Assembly: GCA_035772735.1 (NCBI GenBank) | Contig: JASDFA010000003.1 | Coordinates: 100,354,501 to 100,418,500, forward strand | Source of the DNA: Datura wrightii | Taxonomy: Eukaryota > Streptophyta > Magnoliopsida > Solanales > Solanaceae | Reading direction: 5' to 3' | DNA length: 64,000 bases | Part shown: in pieces, positions 48,316-60,936 of the stretch | Layout of the letters: each line of letters opens with the position of its first letter | Numbering within the stretch: the stretch's first letter is position 1 | Notes under the pieces: model-generated | Told to the model about the DNA's origin: nothing | Databases searched by the model: none | What the model saw: the letters and a program-made list of their open reading frames with translations, nothing else | Program-made: the position numbers and the translations under genes

Positions 48316-48480
48316 GAGCTACCCATAAAGGCTACTCTCATACTAGGCAGTTACACTATTACAAGTGCTTCAGCCTTCGCCCAGCATAACAGAAATAAAA
48401 TAAAAACAAAACAAACTACAAATGAGGAAATAAAGACTAAGAGTTAAATAAAAGAGATTAATCTAATCCAAAACCATATT
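48316..48480 (-). other. Element E leader with gag and protease missing
   Basis: Only about 165 bp separate the primer site from the pol linker. Athila-type elements normally have a gag and protease of well over 1 kb here. Nothing resembling a capsid, zinc knuckle or protease site is present, so the region appears deleted. Confidence 0.75.
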
Positions 48481-48497
48481 CCCCTGAAAATGCGCCA
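48481..48497 (-). other. Element E primer-binding site (degenerate tRNA-Asp type)
   Basis: On the minus strand this reads TGGCGCATTTTCAGGGG, a decayed TGGCGCCGTTGCCGGGG, four bases from the LTR. The LARD has the intact version. Confidence 0.75.
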
Positions 48498-48500
48498 TTT

Positions 48501-50055
48501 TTATAATGCTCAAATTACACCTCAGACAAAGTATAACGTGGTCATTGTCAATAAAGAACCCAAACAAGTTTGGGGTCGATCCCACGAGGAATATGGTAAA
48601 GATTTTAACTAATACTATCACTTATGTTTTTAGTTCAATTATTTCCTAAGGGGAATTTTAATAGAAAGAAATAAGTGATAGAATTGTGAAGTGGTGTTGT
48701 GATCTGAGATATACAATTAACTAAGGAAGTATTCGCTGTGGATTCATTACTACATTGGATTATTACACTCTTGATCTATTCCAATACTCAGCCTGAAGAA
48801 TTGATAAGTTAAATCTCATCTAAGCAGCTGATTCGCCTCTATTAGATGACTATACTCAACTACCGGATTAGGTCTCATGAGCGGTTCCAACTTAACCCTT
48901 ATCAATTATTCCAAATTGCGCCCACTGCTCAAGTTATTAAATAAAAATTGATAGTTCCAGGTCTTTGTTGTCATAAACTTTTCCTAGTCTCCATTTCTGT
49001 AGGTTCAAGCAAGTAGAGAATATGGGCTAGTCCTAACGTTGCGCACCATTAAGAAACAATTACAATGATGGGAAGAAAAATACAAGCATCAGTATTAGTT
49101 TAAAATCAGTTTGCGTTAACCTTAATTTGTTATTTCACCATAGTTTCCACAATCCTAGTTATAGGTATTTAGCTACTCATGATTATAAGATTAACTGTAG
49201 AAAACATAGAAGAATTCAAGAGTAAAGACTTTCAATGATGAAATAAATAAAACCCAATGATCAATTGCAATAATAATTCTTGAAAATCAAGCACACAATG
49301 AAGAAAACTTCTTTCTCTTTTGTGTAGTTCGGTTCTCCAAGTCGTGTTTGGAATCTTCAAAAACACAATAATTCTGTAAACTAACTGATCTCCATTAAAA
49401 AATAAAAGGAAATATATTTATACAATTAATGAAATTCTTTCCTCAATTAATAGGGATCATTGCGCTTGGATAACCTACAAGTCGCAGCATGCTTCTACGA
49501 GTAGTGGTCATGCTTGTGGTATGCCTCATAGCTTCTGGATATCTCAGATATGGAAGCCTAGTATGACTCATGTTGAGTCAGTATGAATCATAGGTATCAG
49601 TTATGACATAAAATTCAGCCATGCAACATCTCTGATGGTCCTCCCACGGGTTCTTGTTATGTTTCATACTATGGTGGTATGAATCATGCTTTCCACTCAT
49701 GCGTTGAAAATATCCTGTGGCTATTTCTCTACTTTTCACCATGAGTCTGTGGTACAACTCATACAGTGCTTCCACTACTCAAAGTATCCGGTCGTACCAT
49801 GAGACATGTACTTGTGCTTCTTTTGAATCTCTGCTATGGGCACTAGTTACGGCTCTTACCTAGATATTATGCATCGTAGTTTGACCTATAGTAGACCATT
49901 TTCTGCACTTTTTTACTTCTTTCCTTTACTTCACCTTTCGAAATTGATTATCCTACAAATACAGTAAAAGAACCTCATACATGTATAAATACACCCAAGT
50001 TCTATCATCTTTTCTATGTTTTAAGTATCAAAAGTGTCGTAAAACCACAACACAT
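48501..50055 (-). repeat. Element E 5' LTR (right copy)
   Basis: Homologous to 20361-21948, with many substitutions; ATCCCACGAGGAATATGG recurs near 48580. The palindromic words near 49470-49600 are decayed relative to the left copy. Confidence 0.85.
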
Positions 50056-50298
50056 AACTGAAAAGCTTATAAGATAGGGATAGGACCTACCTAAGGAACC
50101 TGAAACTAAAGACTAGATACAAACCGTTTATCTATTACTTCTTACACATTCTAGAACTGTTATACTAAAATTCTTTTAAACTAATTTCTCAATATGCTCT
50201 GAATTTCATACTTACCTGTTGTCCTTTGTTTTCTGGAAAATAAAAAGTAATGAAATCATGAACATACTGGGGGCCATATACTTTAAAATTAAACTAAC

Positions 50299-50541
50299 AA
50301 ATGACCACTTTTGGGGGTCTAATAATAATAGCTAATTCTAGGGGCTTAGTAATAAATGACCATTTCTGGGGGCCGAATAATAATAGACACTTCTAGGACT
50401 TAGTAATAAATGGCCACTTCTTGTGGCCGAATAATAATAACCACTTTTGGGAGTTTAATATCAAATGGCCACATTTGGGGGTTGATAATAGTAGCTACTT
50501 CTGGGGGCTTAATAACGGATGTCCACTTTTGCGGGCTTAAC
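50299..50541. repeat. Tandem repeat, about 56-bp compound unit, roughly 4.5 copies
   Basis: Two alternating subunits recur: AAATGRCCACTTYTGGGGG followed by TCTAATAATAAT-like text, then AGCTACTTCTGGGGGCTTAG followed by TAAT-like text. Copies diverge by about 15-25 percent by eye. Confidence 0.85.
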
Positions 50542-51203
50542 GCATCAATGAATGCAAAGTAAATAGGCCAAACATGGCTTACAACAATCAAATTAGTTAG
50601 AAATTATTGATTTACCTCTTCTAATCATCTTAATTGTGTCAAACATGTTTTGACAAGCTTATTACACTATAAAATGATTCATTAAGCTCATTTTACTATA
50701 GGTGTCTTATTAATTGAATCTAGTCATCTTTAAGTGAAGGAAACATAAGGCATTTAAATATAGCACTAAGGATAACTCAATTCAAACTTATAAGTCTTGA
50801 TTACGTAACTTTAACTATTTAATTAAAAATGTGACAGCAAGCTACTAGTTGACACATATAACATCTAGAGGCTCTTAACTTATGTAATCTAAGCTCTTAC
50901 AGACTCATATGAGAGAAACATATGACAAGGGATTATGTCTTAAATGCAAAAGCATAGGACAAGTCAATCCCTCCTATGTTACTTTAATCTACATAAATAA
51001 CGTACAATGAGGCTAATAGTAGCAACTAATTACAATGGAGAGGCTGCAAGACAACAACTAAATGAAAACGGGCAGCATGCCAGCATAATATGTGCATACT
51101 TGGCGTATCGCCACACCATCACTTTTTGAACTTCAACAATACTCCTTATTCCTCTCGTTAACATCCATTTCCTCCATCATCAATAACAACACAAAATGGC
51201 CCC

Positions 51204-51208
51204 TAATC
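51204..51208. repeat. Element I target-site duplication, left (TAATC)
   Basis: TAATC here is repeated exactly at 60630-60634 after the 3' LTR. Confidence 0.95.
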
Positions 51209-53394
51209 TGTAATACCCCGAAAGTGCATAGGAGTAGACCCGGGAAGCAAAAATGCAAAACTGCTGAAAGTTGGGAAAATTTTGCAGGACGACAAGTACC
51301 ACGACCCGTGGTAAGTAACCACGAGCCGTCGTTTATGGTCGTGGTAATGAGTTAGTCCAGATGGAAGTGGTAACAACGAGTATTACAACGGCCCATTGTG
51401 AGGAACAACAGCCCGTTGTAAGGAGGCGTGGTAGGGTTGTGGACTTTCACAGTGGAGACGAAAGGTTGAAACCATGTCCCATTGTATCTTACAAAAAGTA
51501 ATGGTGAGGATCGTGGAATAGGTGTGCAGATTTTCAAAAGAAGGAAACAACGACCGAAGGAACGACCTGTTGAAGCTTAGGATGAACCGTCCTATGTTTC
51601 TGTGGTACGATTCCAAGAATGGGGCTTCAAAAGTGCATTCAATGAGTAGACGGGGTGGGCCGTGGGTGGTTCCCACACCCCGTTGGTACCACTCGTGGGT
51701 TCCATCAGGCCAGATTTCAGGGCAGGTTCATTAAGGGTATTTTTGTCTTTTTCACAGTATAAGGCCCTAAATTATGTCGTTTTGGCTTGGGAAAGCTGGG
51801 TTTTTAAGAAAATAGACCTTTATAAACTCCCATTCATGCATGCAAGGTTTTTGACAAGTGATCTAAGGGGACATTTCAAGCTTTTCACCTCAATTCCTTC
51901 AATTTCATTCTTGGGCTTTTAAGGAGGGTTAGGAGTTGATAATCCCAGGTATATAAGGTCTTCAATGGGAGGATTCTTCCACACCCATGCTCCTTCTACA
52001 TTAATTACTCAAAAATTATTTGAAAACTCATGGGGTTTTATATTCGATTTGTAAAAAAATTAATGATTTAATTATGGGTCTTGTGATTTTGAAACCCTAT
52101 CATTATCCACTGATTTTGATCATCTTTTGAGCTCTAAATTGATATAGTATGGCTGATTTCGAATTCCTAATCATTTAAACCCGATTATGCATACCCATGC
52201 TAAACTGATTTATGATCAGTTGATCCATTGATATTTAGATAAGCCCAACATGTATTTTAAATTAAATCATGAATATATTATGTTATCTATTATGCTCTTA
52301 TGAAAATTCAAACTATATGAAGTATGTATGTATTTAATTAAGTATGAATTAAGTTTTTGGCCGACACACGGGCCTCAAGTCATGGCTAGTTCTTGTATGT
52401 TCAAGCATGTTTATAATTATCACGATTTGACTAGCCCATGAACTCATGTATGTATTATTATGAGCACTATATATATTTTGGGAGTGGTATTGAACATCGA
52501 GTAGGTTCGGGGCTCAGGTTAAGCCCCGGATCTCATGAACTACCTGCCACCGTAGGTATGTTGGGACCTTTTCATGTTTGTCCCTGGCCCAAATGGCCCT
52601 TTTTCATGTGTGATCACACCCTTCATGGCTCCTATCCTTGGAAAGGTCCGAACACCCTCCTAACTAGGGCTACAAGTCGGGCTTCATGTGTGCTCATATG
52701 GGGTATGTTGGTTAAGTGAGACTCCCACTGTTCCTCCTGATTTATGCATGTTTATGATTATGTATGTTGGCTCAAGTTATGTTAAGTAAGACTCTTCTAT
52801 TATGATTATAATTGTGTCTGTGTTACGAATGTTTCAAAAACCATGATCCTTATGTTATATTACAATAATTATGGCATGAGCATGCTGTCCTACTCTTATG
52901 GTCATTTATGAGTTTTATACATGTTTCAAATGTCCATTTTACTTACCTTGCATACTCGGTACATTTTACGTACTGATCGCATACTTTCTATGCTGTAGCG
53001 TCTCATGATACAAGTTGCAAATCTCAGGCACATCCTCACCCATAGATAGATTCAGACTTGCTCTTTGCGCATTTGGTGAGTTCTCATGTTTCGAGGGATA
53101 CGTGTTCACACTCTATGTTATTCCTTTAGTTTTGGATGTTGGATTAGTTGGGGAGTTGTCCTATCAATCCGCCTTTCATGTTTAGAGGCTTATCAGACTA
53201 GAAAGTTGTATTCAGTTGTATTGTATAAGTATTGTATTGTTTTCCCTCATGTTATGTTATGATTACACTCTCTATGTTAAGTCTTTCGCTCATGTATTTT
53301 AATTAGAAGTATGCTCATGCCATTGGTCAACATGAGGTCTCTCGGGGCTCCTTGTTCCGTGTCTACGATCCGGGTGTACGTTTATGTCGGGAAA
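51209..53394 (+). repeat. Element I 5' LTR
   Basis: The LTR is 2,186 bp, starting TGTAATACCCCG. Its 3' end is mutated to GGGAAA where the 3' LTR has GGGACA. The palindrome-type array (ACCACGACCCGTGGTAAG and relatives) is at 51290-51710. Closest relative in the window: element A's LTR. Confidence 0.93.
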
Positions 53395-53398
53395 AACT

Positions 53399-53411
53399 TG
53401 GTATCAGAGCC
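53399..53411 (+). other. Element I primer-binding site (tRNA-iMet)
   Basis: TGGTATCAGAGCC is perfect, beginning five bases after the LTR end. Confidence 0.94.
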
Positions 53412-53601
53412 ATTGGTTTGAAGTGTCCTAGGGAGTCTTAAAGCCACGTTAAGTGGAGTCTTTTTTCATGGGTATGAAGCGTGCCACACTTATGACGAAG
53501 AGGCTACTAGAAGTTTAGGACTGTTCCCTCATTTTATGATCTATGTCGTGCGATAAATGTCCTTTACTCCTCTTATCCGTGCTATTTGCGTTCGCAGAAT
53601 C

Positions 53602-56600
53602 ATGCCTCCATGCCGAGTAAATGCCATGAGGAACGATAATGGTGATGATCATGAGGTTTCCTATGATGAAGAGCATTAGACGGCTCCACCCGTTCATGAG
53701 GACCACAGACCAGAGCCAGCCGCCCACACTGAGTTTAGGGCGGCAATTCATATGTTGGCACATGCCGTGATAACTCAGGTCTAAAATCAGACTATGGAGC
53801 ATTATGCGCAAAATGGGAATGCGGCAGTTGCTTGGGTGAGGGAATTTTTGAGGATGAGCCCTCCGAAGTTCACAGGATCGAAGGTAGATGAGGACCCACA
53901 TGACTTTATTGACAAGATTTTGAAGACCACCCAGGTTATAGGGGTGATAATGGGGAATGTCTTTATTTGACCTCCTATCAGCTCAAGGAGGTAGCACATA
54001 TATGGTTCAAGAAAGGGAAAGGTTTTAGGATAGCGGGTGCAAGCCCAATAGGTTGGGATGAGTTCCACACCGCGTTCATGGATTTGTTCTTCCCATAGAA
54101 GATGAGGGAGCTCAAGGCGGCTGAGTTTGTGAATTTGAAGAAGGGAAACATGTAAGTCCAGGAGTATTCCTTGGAGTTCACTCGTCTATCTGAATATTCT
54201 CTGCAGTTGGTGGCGGATTGGCGGGCTCGGGTGAGCCTCTTTGTGCATGGAGTAGCAGATTATTTTGATAACGATTGCTGGATTTCCATGCTACACCGGA
54301 CATCAACTTTCCCCATATTGTATTGCATTCCTAGTAGATGGAGTCGGTCTATAGGAGGCAGAGAGAGGACAAGAGGGCTAGGATCGACAGCTACGGGGTT
54401 TCTCAAGCCAGGACAGAAAGTGGATCACGTCAGCAGTCTCAGCACAGGACCACTACTCCATCTCCATCATCAGCTAGCACGTCGTCCAGGTTCAGGGGAG
54501 ACCAGAGGAGCATGGCTCCAAGCTCGAGGGATCATGGTAGCATGCAGGTGGAGCGCACTTTCCCAGTGTGTGCGAGATGTGGTAAAAATCATCCCGGGAG
54601 GTGCCTGGTCGGTGTAGATGCTTGTTTCTGGTGTGGCTAACCCAGGCACAGGATCAGAGATTGCCCTGCAGCCAGTTCTACCACTCCAATAGTACGACCC
54701 CCTCATTAGGGTGCCTCCTCTAGTTTAGCAGGTGGTTAGCACTAAAATAGGTTTTATGCTCTAGTGCCTCACAAGGAGTAGGAAGCTTCGCCAGATGTTG
54801 TCACGGGTATGTTTCAAGCCTTCCATATTGATGCTTATGCTTTGTTAGATCCAGGAGCTACCTTATCTTTTGTGACCCCTTACATTGCTAGTAGTTTTGG
54901 AGTTAGTCCTGAAATTCTGTCAGAACCATTCTCCGTATCTACTCCAGTCGGTGAATCAGTGGTAGCTAGGTGGGTATATAGGGGTCGCCCTATTACACTG
55001 TTGCATAAGGCTACCTCCACAGACTTAGTCGAATTGGCCGTGACTGATTTTGACATCATTGTGGGTATGTATTGGTTGTTTGCATGTTATGTTTCAATTA
55101 ATTATAGGACCCGTGTAATGGAATTGTGATTTCTGGGTGAGTCAGTTTTGGAATGGAAGGGTAATTCAGCTGTACCAGTCGGTCGATTTATTTCATATCT
55201 AAAGGCTAGGAAAAATGATCTCTAGGGGTTGCACGTACCACCTAGTTAGGGTTAAAGATGTAGAGTCCGAGCCTCCGACCATTCAGTCAGTTCCACTGGT
55301 GTGCAAGTATTCGGAGGTTTTTCCCGATGATTTACTAGGTGTTCCTCCAGGAAGATAAATGTATTTTGGAATTGATCTACTTCCTGCTATGTAGCCTATC
55401 TCTATTCCTCCTTACAGGATGGCCCCGGCCGACCTAAAAGTTAAAGGAGCAGTTGAAGGATTTACTAGATAAGTGTTTCATCAAACTGATAAAGTCTCCA
55501 TGGGGTGCACCAGTTCTATTTGTTCAGAAGAAGGATGGATCCCTTAAAATATGTATTGATTATCGGCAACTTAATAAGGTCACCATCAAGAACAGGTACC
55601 CCTTGCCCAGGATCGATGATTTTTCTAACCAGCTTCAGGATGCCAAGTGCTTCTCCAGGATTAATCTTAGGTCTGGGTGTTACCAGCTTAGAGTTCGGGA
55701 GAGTGACATCCCAAAGATCACTTTCGCGACTTAGTATGATCACTACAAATTTGTTGTTATGTCTTTCGGACTAACCAATTCCCCTGCTTCTTTTATGGAT
55801 TTAATGAACAGGGTGTTCAAGGCATATCTAGATATGTTCGTGATCGTGTTCATCGATGACATTCTTATATACTCCCGAACTGAGGAGGAGCATGCCACTC
55901 ATTTGAGAGTAGTGTTGCAGACCCTCAAGGATCTTCAGCTGTATGCGAAGTTTAGAAAGTGTGAATTTTGGCTAAACTCGGTGGCATTTCTGGGTCATGT
56001 GGTATTAAGCAAAGGCATAAGGGTAGACTCCCAGAAAATTGAGGCAGTGAAGAATTGGCCTAGACCGGTGAATCCTTCAGAAATTCAAAGTTTCTTAGGT
56101 CTATCTGGCTACTATCAGAGGTTTGTGGAGAGTTTCTTATCTATTGCGGCTCATTTGACCAAGTTGACTCATAAAAAGATAATTGTCAGAGGATTGTGAG
56201 AAAAGCTTTTAGGAATTGAAGACCTGACTCACTTCAGCACCAGTATTGACTTTACCTGAGGGTACTGATGGTTTTGTTGTGTATTGTGATACTTTGAGAG
56301 TTTGACTGGGGTGTGTGTTGATGCAGCGTGGGAAGGTAATTGCATATGCCTCGAGATAGCTGAAAGTTCATGAAAAGAATTACCCGACCCATGATCTAGA
56401 GTTGGCCGCGATGGTGTTTGCATTGAATATATGGCGGCATTACTTGTATGGAGTCCATGTGGATGTACTTACGGATCACAAGATCTTGCAATATGTTTTC
56501 ACATAGAAGTATCTAAATCTTCGGCAAAAGAGGTGGTTGGAGTTGCTAAAGGACTATGACATGAGTGTCCTCTACCACCTGGTCAAGGAAAATGTGGTTG

Positions 56601-58189
56601 CGGATGCGCTTAGTAGGCTCTCAATGGAGAGTGTGTCCCATGTGGATGAGGGGAAGGAGGAGTTGGTGAAAGATGTTCATAGACTTGCAAGACTAGGAAT
56701 TAGATTGATCAACTTGACCGATGGCGGTCTTGTTGTACATGACGGGTCAGAATCGTCCTTGGTGGTTGATTTTTAATCCAAGAAAGATGAGGATCCAGTA
56801 TTGAGGAAGCTAAAGGAGGAGGTGCAGAGTCAAAAGGTAGAGGTTTTCTCCCAAGGTAGAGATGGTGTTCTACGATACCAGGGTCGACTATGTGTTTCGG
56901 ACATCAATAATTTGAGGGTTCAGATATTGCATGAGGCACAAGGTGCCCGATATTCCATCCATCCGGGATCCACGAAGATGTATCAGGACTTGGGTAAATC
57001 TATTGGTGGGATGGAATGAAGAAGGATACTGCAGAGTTCGTAGCTAAATGTCCCAACTGTCGGCAAGTGAAAGTCGAGCAGCAAAGCCCGGGAGTTGTAC
57101 TTCAGGATATTAGCATTCCCACTTGGAAGTGGGAGGAAATAAATATGGATTTCGTTACAAGCCTACCTCGTACTCGCTGAAACTATGATTCCATTTGGGT
57201 GGTGGTAGACAGGTTAACAAAGGTTGCACACTTCCTACTGGTCAAGACCACAAATTCAGTGGATGATTATGCCAAGTATATTCGGGGGTTGGTTCAACTT
57301 CATGGAGTGCCCTTGATAGACCGAGGTACTTAGTTTACCTCTTAGTTTTAGAGGTCTTTTCAGAAGGGACTTGGGACTCAAGTCAAGATCAGCACGTCCA
57401 TTCATTTGCAAATGGGTAGCCAGGCGGAACAAAAAATCCAGACTCTAGAGGACATGTTGAGGGCATATGTCATGGATTTTAAAGGTAGTTGGGATGATCA
57501 CTTGCCCTTAATCGAGTTTGCTTATAATAACAGCTATCACTCTAGTATCCAGATGGCACCGTTTGAGGCTCTTTATGGGCGGAGCTGTAGATCTCCCATC
57601 GGATCCTTTGAGGTTGGTGAGGCTGCTATGATAGGGCCAGACTCGGTTCACGAGGTGATGGTAAAGGTTCAGTTGATAAGGGACCGATTAAAAATCTCTC
57701 AGAGTCATCAGAAATCGTATGCTGATGTGAGGAGAAGAGATTTGGAGTTTGATGTGGACGACTGTTTATTTCTAAAGGTGTCCCTGTGAAGGGAGTCATG
57801 CGGTTCAGAAAGAAAAGGAAACTCAGTCCCCGCTTTGTTGGTACGTATTGAGTTACGAGAAGAGTTGGTAAGGTGGCGTATGAGTTGGACTTGCCATCGG
57901 GGTTATATTCAGTTCATCCCATCTTCCATGTGTCGCTTTTGAAAAAGTGTTTTAGTGATCCAACCTTGGTGGTCCCGGTAGACAGCATTGGAGTAAGAGA
58001 CAACCTCTTTATGAGGAAATCCCCGTTGAAATCTTTGATCGTCAGGTTCTAAAGTTGAGGAACAAAGAAGTAGCTTCAGTTAAGGTTTTGTGGAGAAATC
58101 AGCATGTTTAGGGAGCTACGTGGGAAGCCGAAGTGGACATGATGGCTAGATATCCACATTTATTCTCTACCGGCTCGGTTCCCACTTGA
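53602..58189 (+). pseudogene. Element I gag-pol polyprotein (inactivated)
   Basis: The ATG is at 53602 (MPPCRVNAMRND). Gag capsid has FLRMSPPKFTGSKVDEDPHD near 53847-53906. The late gag part is open at 54338-54640, with CARCGKNHPGRC and CFWCG, but the zinc knuckle is then broken by a stop. The protease is open at 54809-55129 with an intact LLDPGATLSFVTPY box. RT: 55453-55734 and 55759-56199, keeping FVIVFIDDILIYS (about 55840-55872). The RNase H/connection segment is open at 56537-56776 and 56801-57019. The integrase zinc domain has CPNCRQVKVE near 57050. In the core the second Asp block has a small in-frame deletion (GVPLIDRGT lacks the usual SIIS), and GSQAEQKIQTLEDM follows (57411-57452). 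The C-terminus is open to 57789 and then shifted. The chromodomain-like tail ends with TGA at 58187-58189. At least six frameshifts or stops are present. Confidence 0.9.
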
Positions 58190-58420
58190 GGTATTAGTTT
58201 TGCCTTAGGACTCCATCTAGTTTTCATGCTTACTTCATGTGTTCATGTTCTTTTATGTGTATGAATGTGTATGTGAAGTATGCGATCAGTTCAGCTATAT
58301 GGTTTTATTCGGAGGTAGTCATTCCGTCAAAATTTCGGTTAAAATGATGAGTATATGGCAAGGATAAATTCTATGTTCTTGTTTTCTGCTTGTTTCCTAC
58401 ATTCGAGGATTAATTTTCCC

Positions 58421-58433
58421 ATGGGGGATATAT
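58421..58433 (+). other. Element I polypurine tract
   Basis: ATGGGGGATATAT directly precedes the 3' LTR start TGTAATACC at 58434. Confidence 0.83.
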
Positions 58434-60629
58434 TGTAATACCCCAAAAGTGCTTAGGAGTAGACCCGGGAAGCAAAAATTCAAAACTGCTGAAAGTTGGG
58501 AAAACGTTGTTGGACGACAGGTACCACGACCTGTGGTAAGTAACCACAAGCTGTCGTTTGTGGTCGTGGTAAGGAGTCAGTACAGATGGTAGTGGTAACA
58601 ACGAGTATTACAATGGCCCGTTGTGAGGAACAACAGTCCGTTGTTAGGAGGCATGGTAGGGTTATGGACTTTCACATGGGAGATGACGGGTGGAAACCAT
58701 GTCCCGTTGTATCTTACAACGAGTCGTCGTGAGGATCGTGGAATAGGTGTGCAGAGTTTCAGAAGAAGGAAACAATGACTGAAGGAATAACCCATTGAAG
58801 CTTCGTACTAACCATCATGTGTGTTCGTGGTACGATACCGATAATGGGGCTTCACCAGTGCATTCAACGAGTAGACAGGACGGGCCGTGGGTGGTCCCAC
58901 GACCCGTTGGTACCACTCGTGGGTTTCATCCGTCCAAATTTTAGGGTAGGTTCATTGAGGGTATTTTTTAGTTTTTCATGGTATAAGGCCCTAAAATACG
59001 TTGTTTTGGCTTGGCAAAGCTGGGTTTTTAAGAAAATAGACCTTCTTAAACTCCCATTCATGCATACAAGGTTTTTGACAAGTGATCTAAGGGGAGATTT
59101 CAAGCTTTTCACCTCAATTCCTTCAATTTCATTCTTGGGCTTTTAAGGATAGTTAGGAGTTGATAATCCAATGTATGTACGTCTTAATTGGGTTGATTCT
59201 TCCACACGCATACTCCTTCTATATTAATTACTCAAAATATATTTGAAAACTCATGGGGTTTTATATTCGATTTGTATAAAATTTAATGATTTAATTATGG
59301 GTCTTGTGATTTTGAAACTCTATCATTATCTACTGATTTTGATCATCTTTTGAGCTCTAAATTAATATTAGTATGGCTGATTTCGAATTCCTAATCATTT
59401 AAACCGGATTATACATGCCCATGACAAACCGATTTATGATCCGTTGATCCATTGATGTTTTGATAAGCCCAGCATGTATTTTAAATTAAATCATGAATAT
59501 ATTATGTTATCTATTATGCTCTTATGGAAATTTAAACTATATGTATGATCTACAAGTATGTATGTATTTAATTAAGCATGAACTATATTTTTGGCCAACC
59601 CACTGGCCTCAAGTCATGGCTAGTTCTTATATGTTCAACCATGTTTACGATTACCATGATTTGACTAGACCATGAACTCATGTATGTATTATTAATAGCA
59701 CTACATATGTTTTGGGAGTAGTATCGAACACCGAGTAGGTTTAGGGCTCAGGTTAAGCCTCGGATCTCATGAACTACGTGCCACCGTAGGTATGTCGGGA
59801 CATTTTCATGTTTATCCCTGGCCCAAATGGCTCTTTTTCATGTGTGATAACGCCCTTCATGGCCCCTACCCTTGGCAAGGTACGAACACCCTCCCCACTA
59901 GGGCTACAAGTAGGGCTTCATGTGTGCTCATATAGGATATGACGGTTAAGAGAATCTCCCAGTGTTTCTCATTATTTATGCATGTTTATGATTATGTATG
60001 TTGGCTCAAGTTATGTTAAGTAAGGCTCTTATATTATGATTATGACTATGTCTGCGTTACGAATGTTTCAAAAACCTTGAGCCTTATGTTATATTATGAT
60101 GATTATGTCATGAGCATGCCATCCTACTCTTATGATCATTTATGAGTTTTATACATGTTTCAAATGTCTGTTTTACTTACCTTGCATACTCAGTACATTC
60201 CACGTACTGATCACATACTTTCTATGTTGTATCATCTCATGATGTAGGTCCCAGTTCTCAAGCGCATCCTTACCCATTGATAGATTCAGACTTGCTCTCA
60301 GCGCATTTGGTGAGTCCTCATGTTCCGAGGGGTACATGTTTACACTCTATGTTATTCCTTCAGTTTCTGGATGTTGGATTAGTTCGGGAGTTGTCCAATC
60401 AATCCGCCCTTCATGTTTAGAGGCTTATCAGACTAGAAAGTTGTATTCAGAAATATTGTATAATTACTGTATTGCTTTCCCTCATGTTATGTTATGATTA
60501 CACTCTCGATGTTAAGTCTTCCGCTCATGTAATTGAATTAGATGTATTCTCATGCCATGGGTCGACATGGGGTCTCTTGGGGCTCCTCTTTCCATGTCTA
60601 TAATCCGGGTGTACGTTTGGGTCGGGACA
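58434..60629 (+). repeat. Element I 3' LTR
   Basis: The LTR is 2,196 bp, collinear with 51209-53394, ending GGGTCGGGACA and followed by TAATC. The palindrome-type array lies at 58510-58920. Confidence 0.94.
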
Positions 60630-60634
60630 TAATC

Positions 60635-60936
60635 AACCCACAATTCTCTTTACATTAAAACAATCGCATTAAACTCGCAGCTTCTAATCACTGTCCCGTG
60701 CGTTTTTTAATAAAATTAATCTAGAATTCTTCCTCAAGACTTATACAAGAAGAGAAGCCAGAATGGGAAGAACCTTACCTTAATTCTACATAATTTTATG
60801 CTCTTTTTCTTATAGTAATATTAGGAGCTTGAACTTCTCCTTCAACTATACCAAGGAAGAGAGGAAAATCACTTAACTTTCAAGAATAAAAATGCGGAGG
60901 TTATCTTAGGAAAGGGAATTTCATACTTCATAAACA
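60635..60936 (-). repeat. Element D 5' LTR, 5'-terminal segment (putative)
   Basis: On the minus strand a junction falls right after a CPNC-stop-QV integrase reading of element J: text beginning TGTTTATGAAG at 60936 is unrelated to pol. This is the expected position for D's LTR start. No second copy is available to prove it. Confidence 0.45.

Larger units (their letters stand above)
20361..50055 (-). mobile_element. Element E: Athila-like Ty3/gypsy element split by G and K
   Basis: Two related LTRs (20361-21948 and 48501-50055) face the same way, with a minus-strand pol between them. Removing G (23762-43150) and K (44820-47039) restores a continuous Athila-type order: pol linker, RT, RNase H, integrase, 3' noncoding region. 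The native element is about 8.1 kb. The integrase GPY block resumes exactly across G, and the RT to RNase H segment resumes exactly across K (PLCK then LLEKEVKF). No clear target duplication remains, in keeping with its age. Confidence 0.85.
50056..51208 (-). repeat. Element D 5' LTR, middle segment
   Basis: This noncoding stretch lies between the Athila-like element and element I and probably belongs to the same LTR as 19977-20360 and 60635-60936. It contains a tandem repeat (50299-50541). The assignment is by exclusion and nesting logic, since no second copy of this LTR is in the window. Confidence 0.45.
51209..60629 (+). mobile_element. Element I: complete Tekay-type element
   Basis: I is 9.4 kb: 5' LTR 51209-53394, primer site, gag-pol 53602-58189, polypurine tract, 3' LTR 58434-60629, with a perfect TAATC duplication. 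No other element is nested inside it. The first 100 bp of the two LTRs differ at about nine sites. It appears to sit in the LTR of element D. Confidence 0.95.

Noticed and set aside
51352..51734. Several overlapping open frames on both strands near the start of I's LTR
   Set aside because: They coincide with the palindrome-type array, which keeps frames open on both strands, and they are not conserved in the second LTR.
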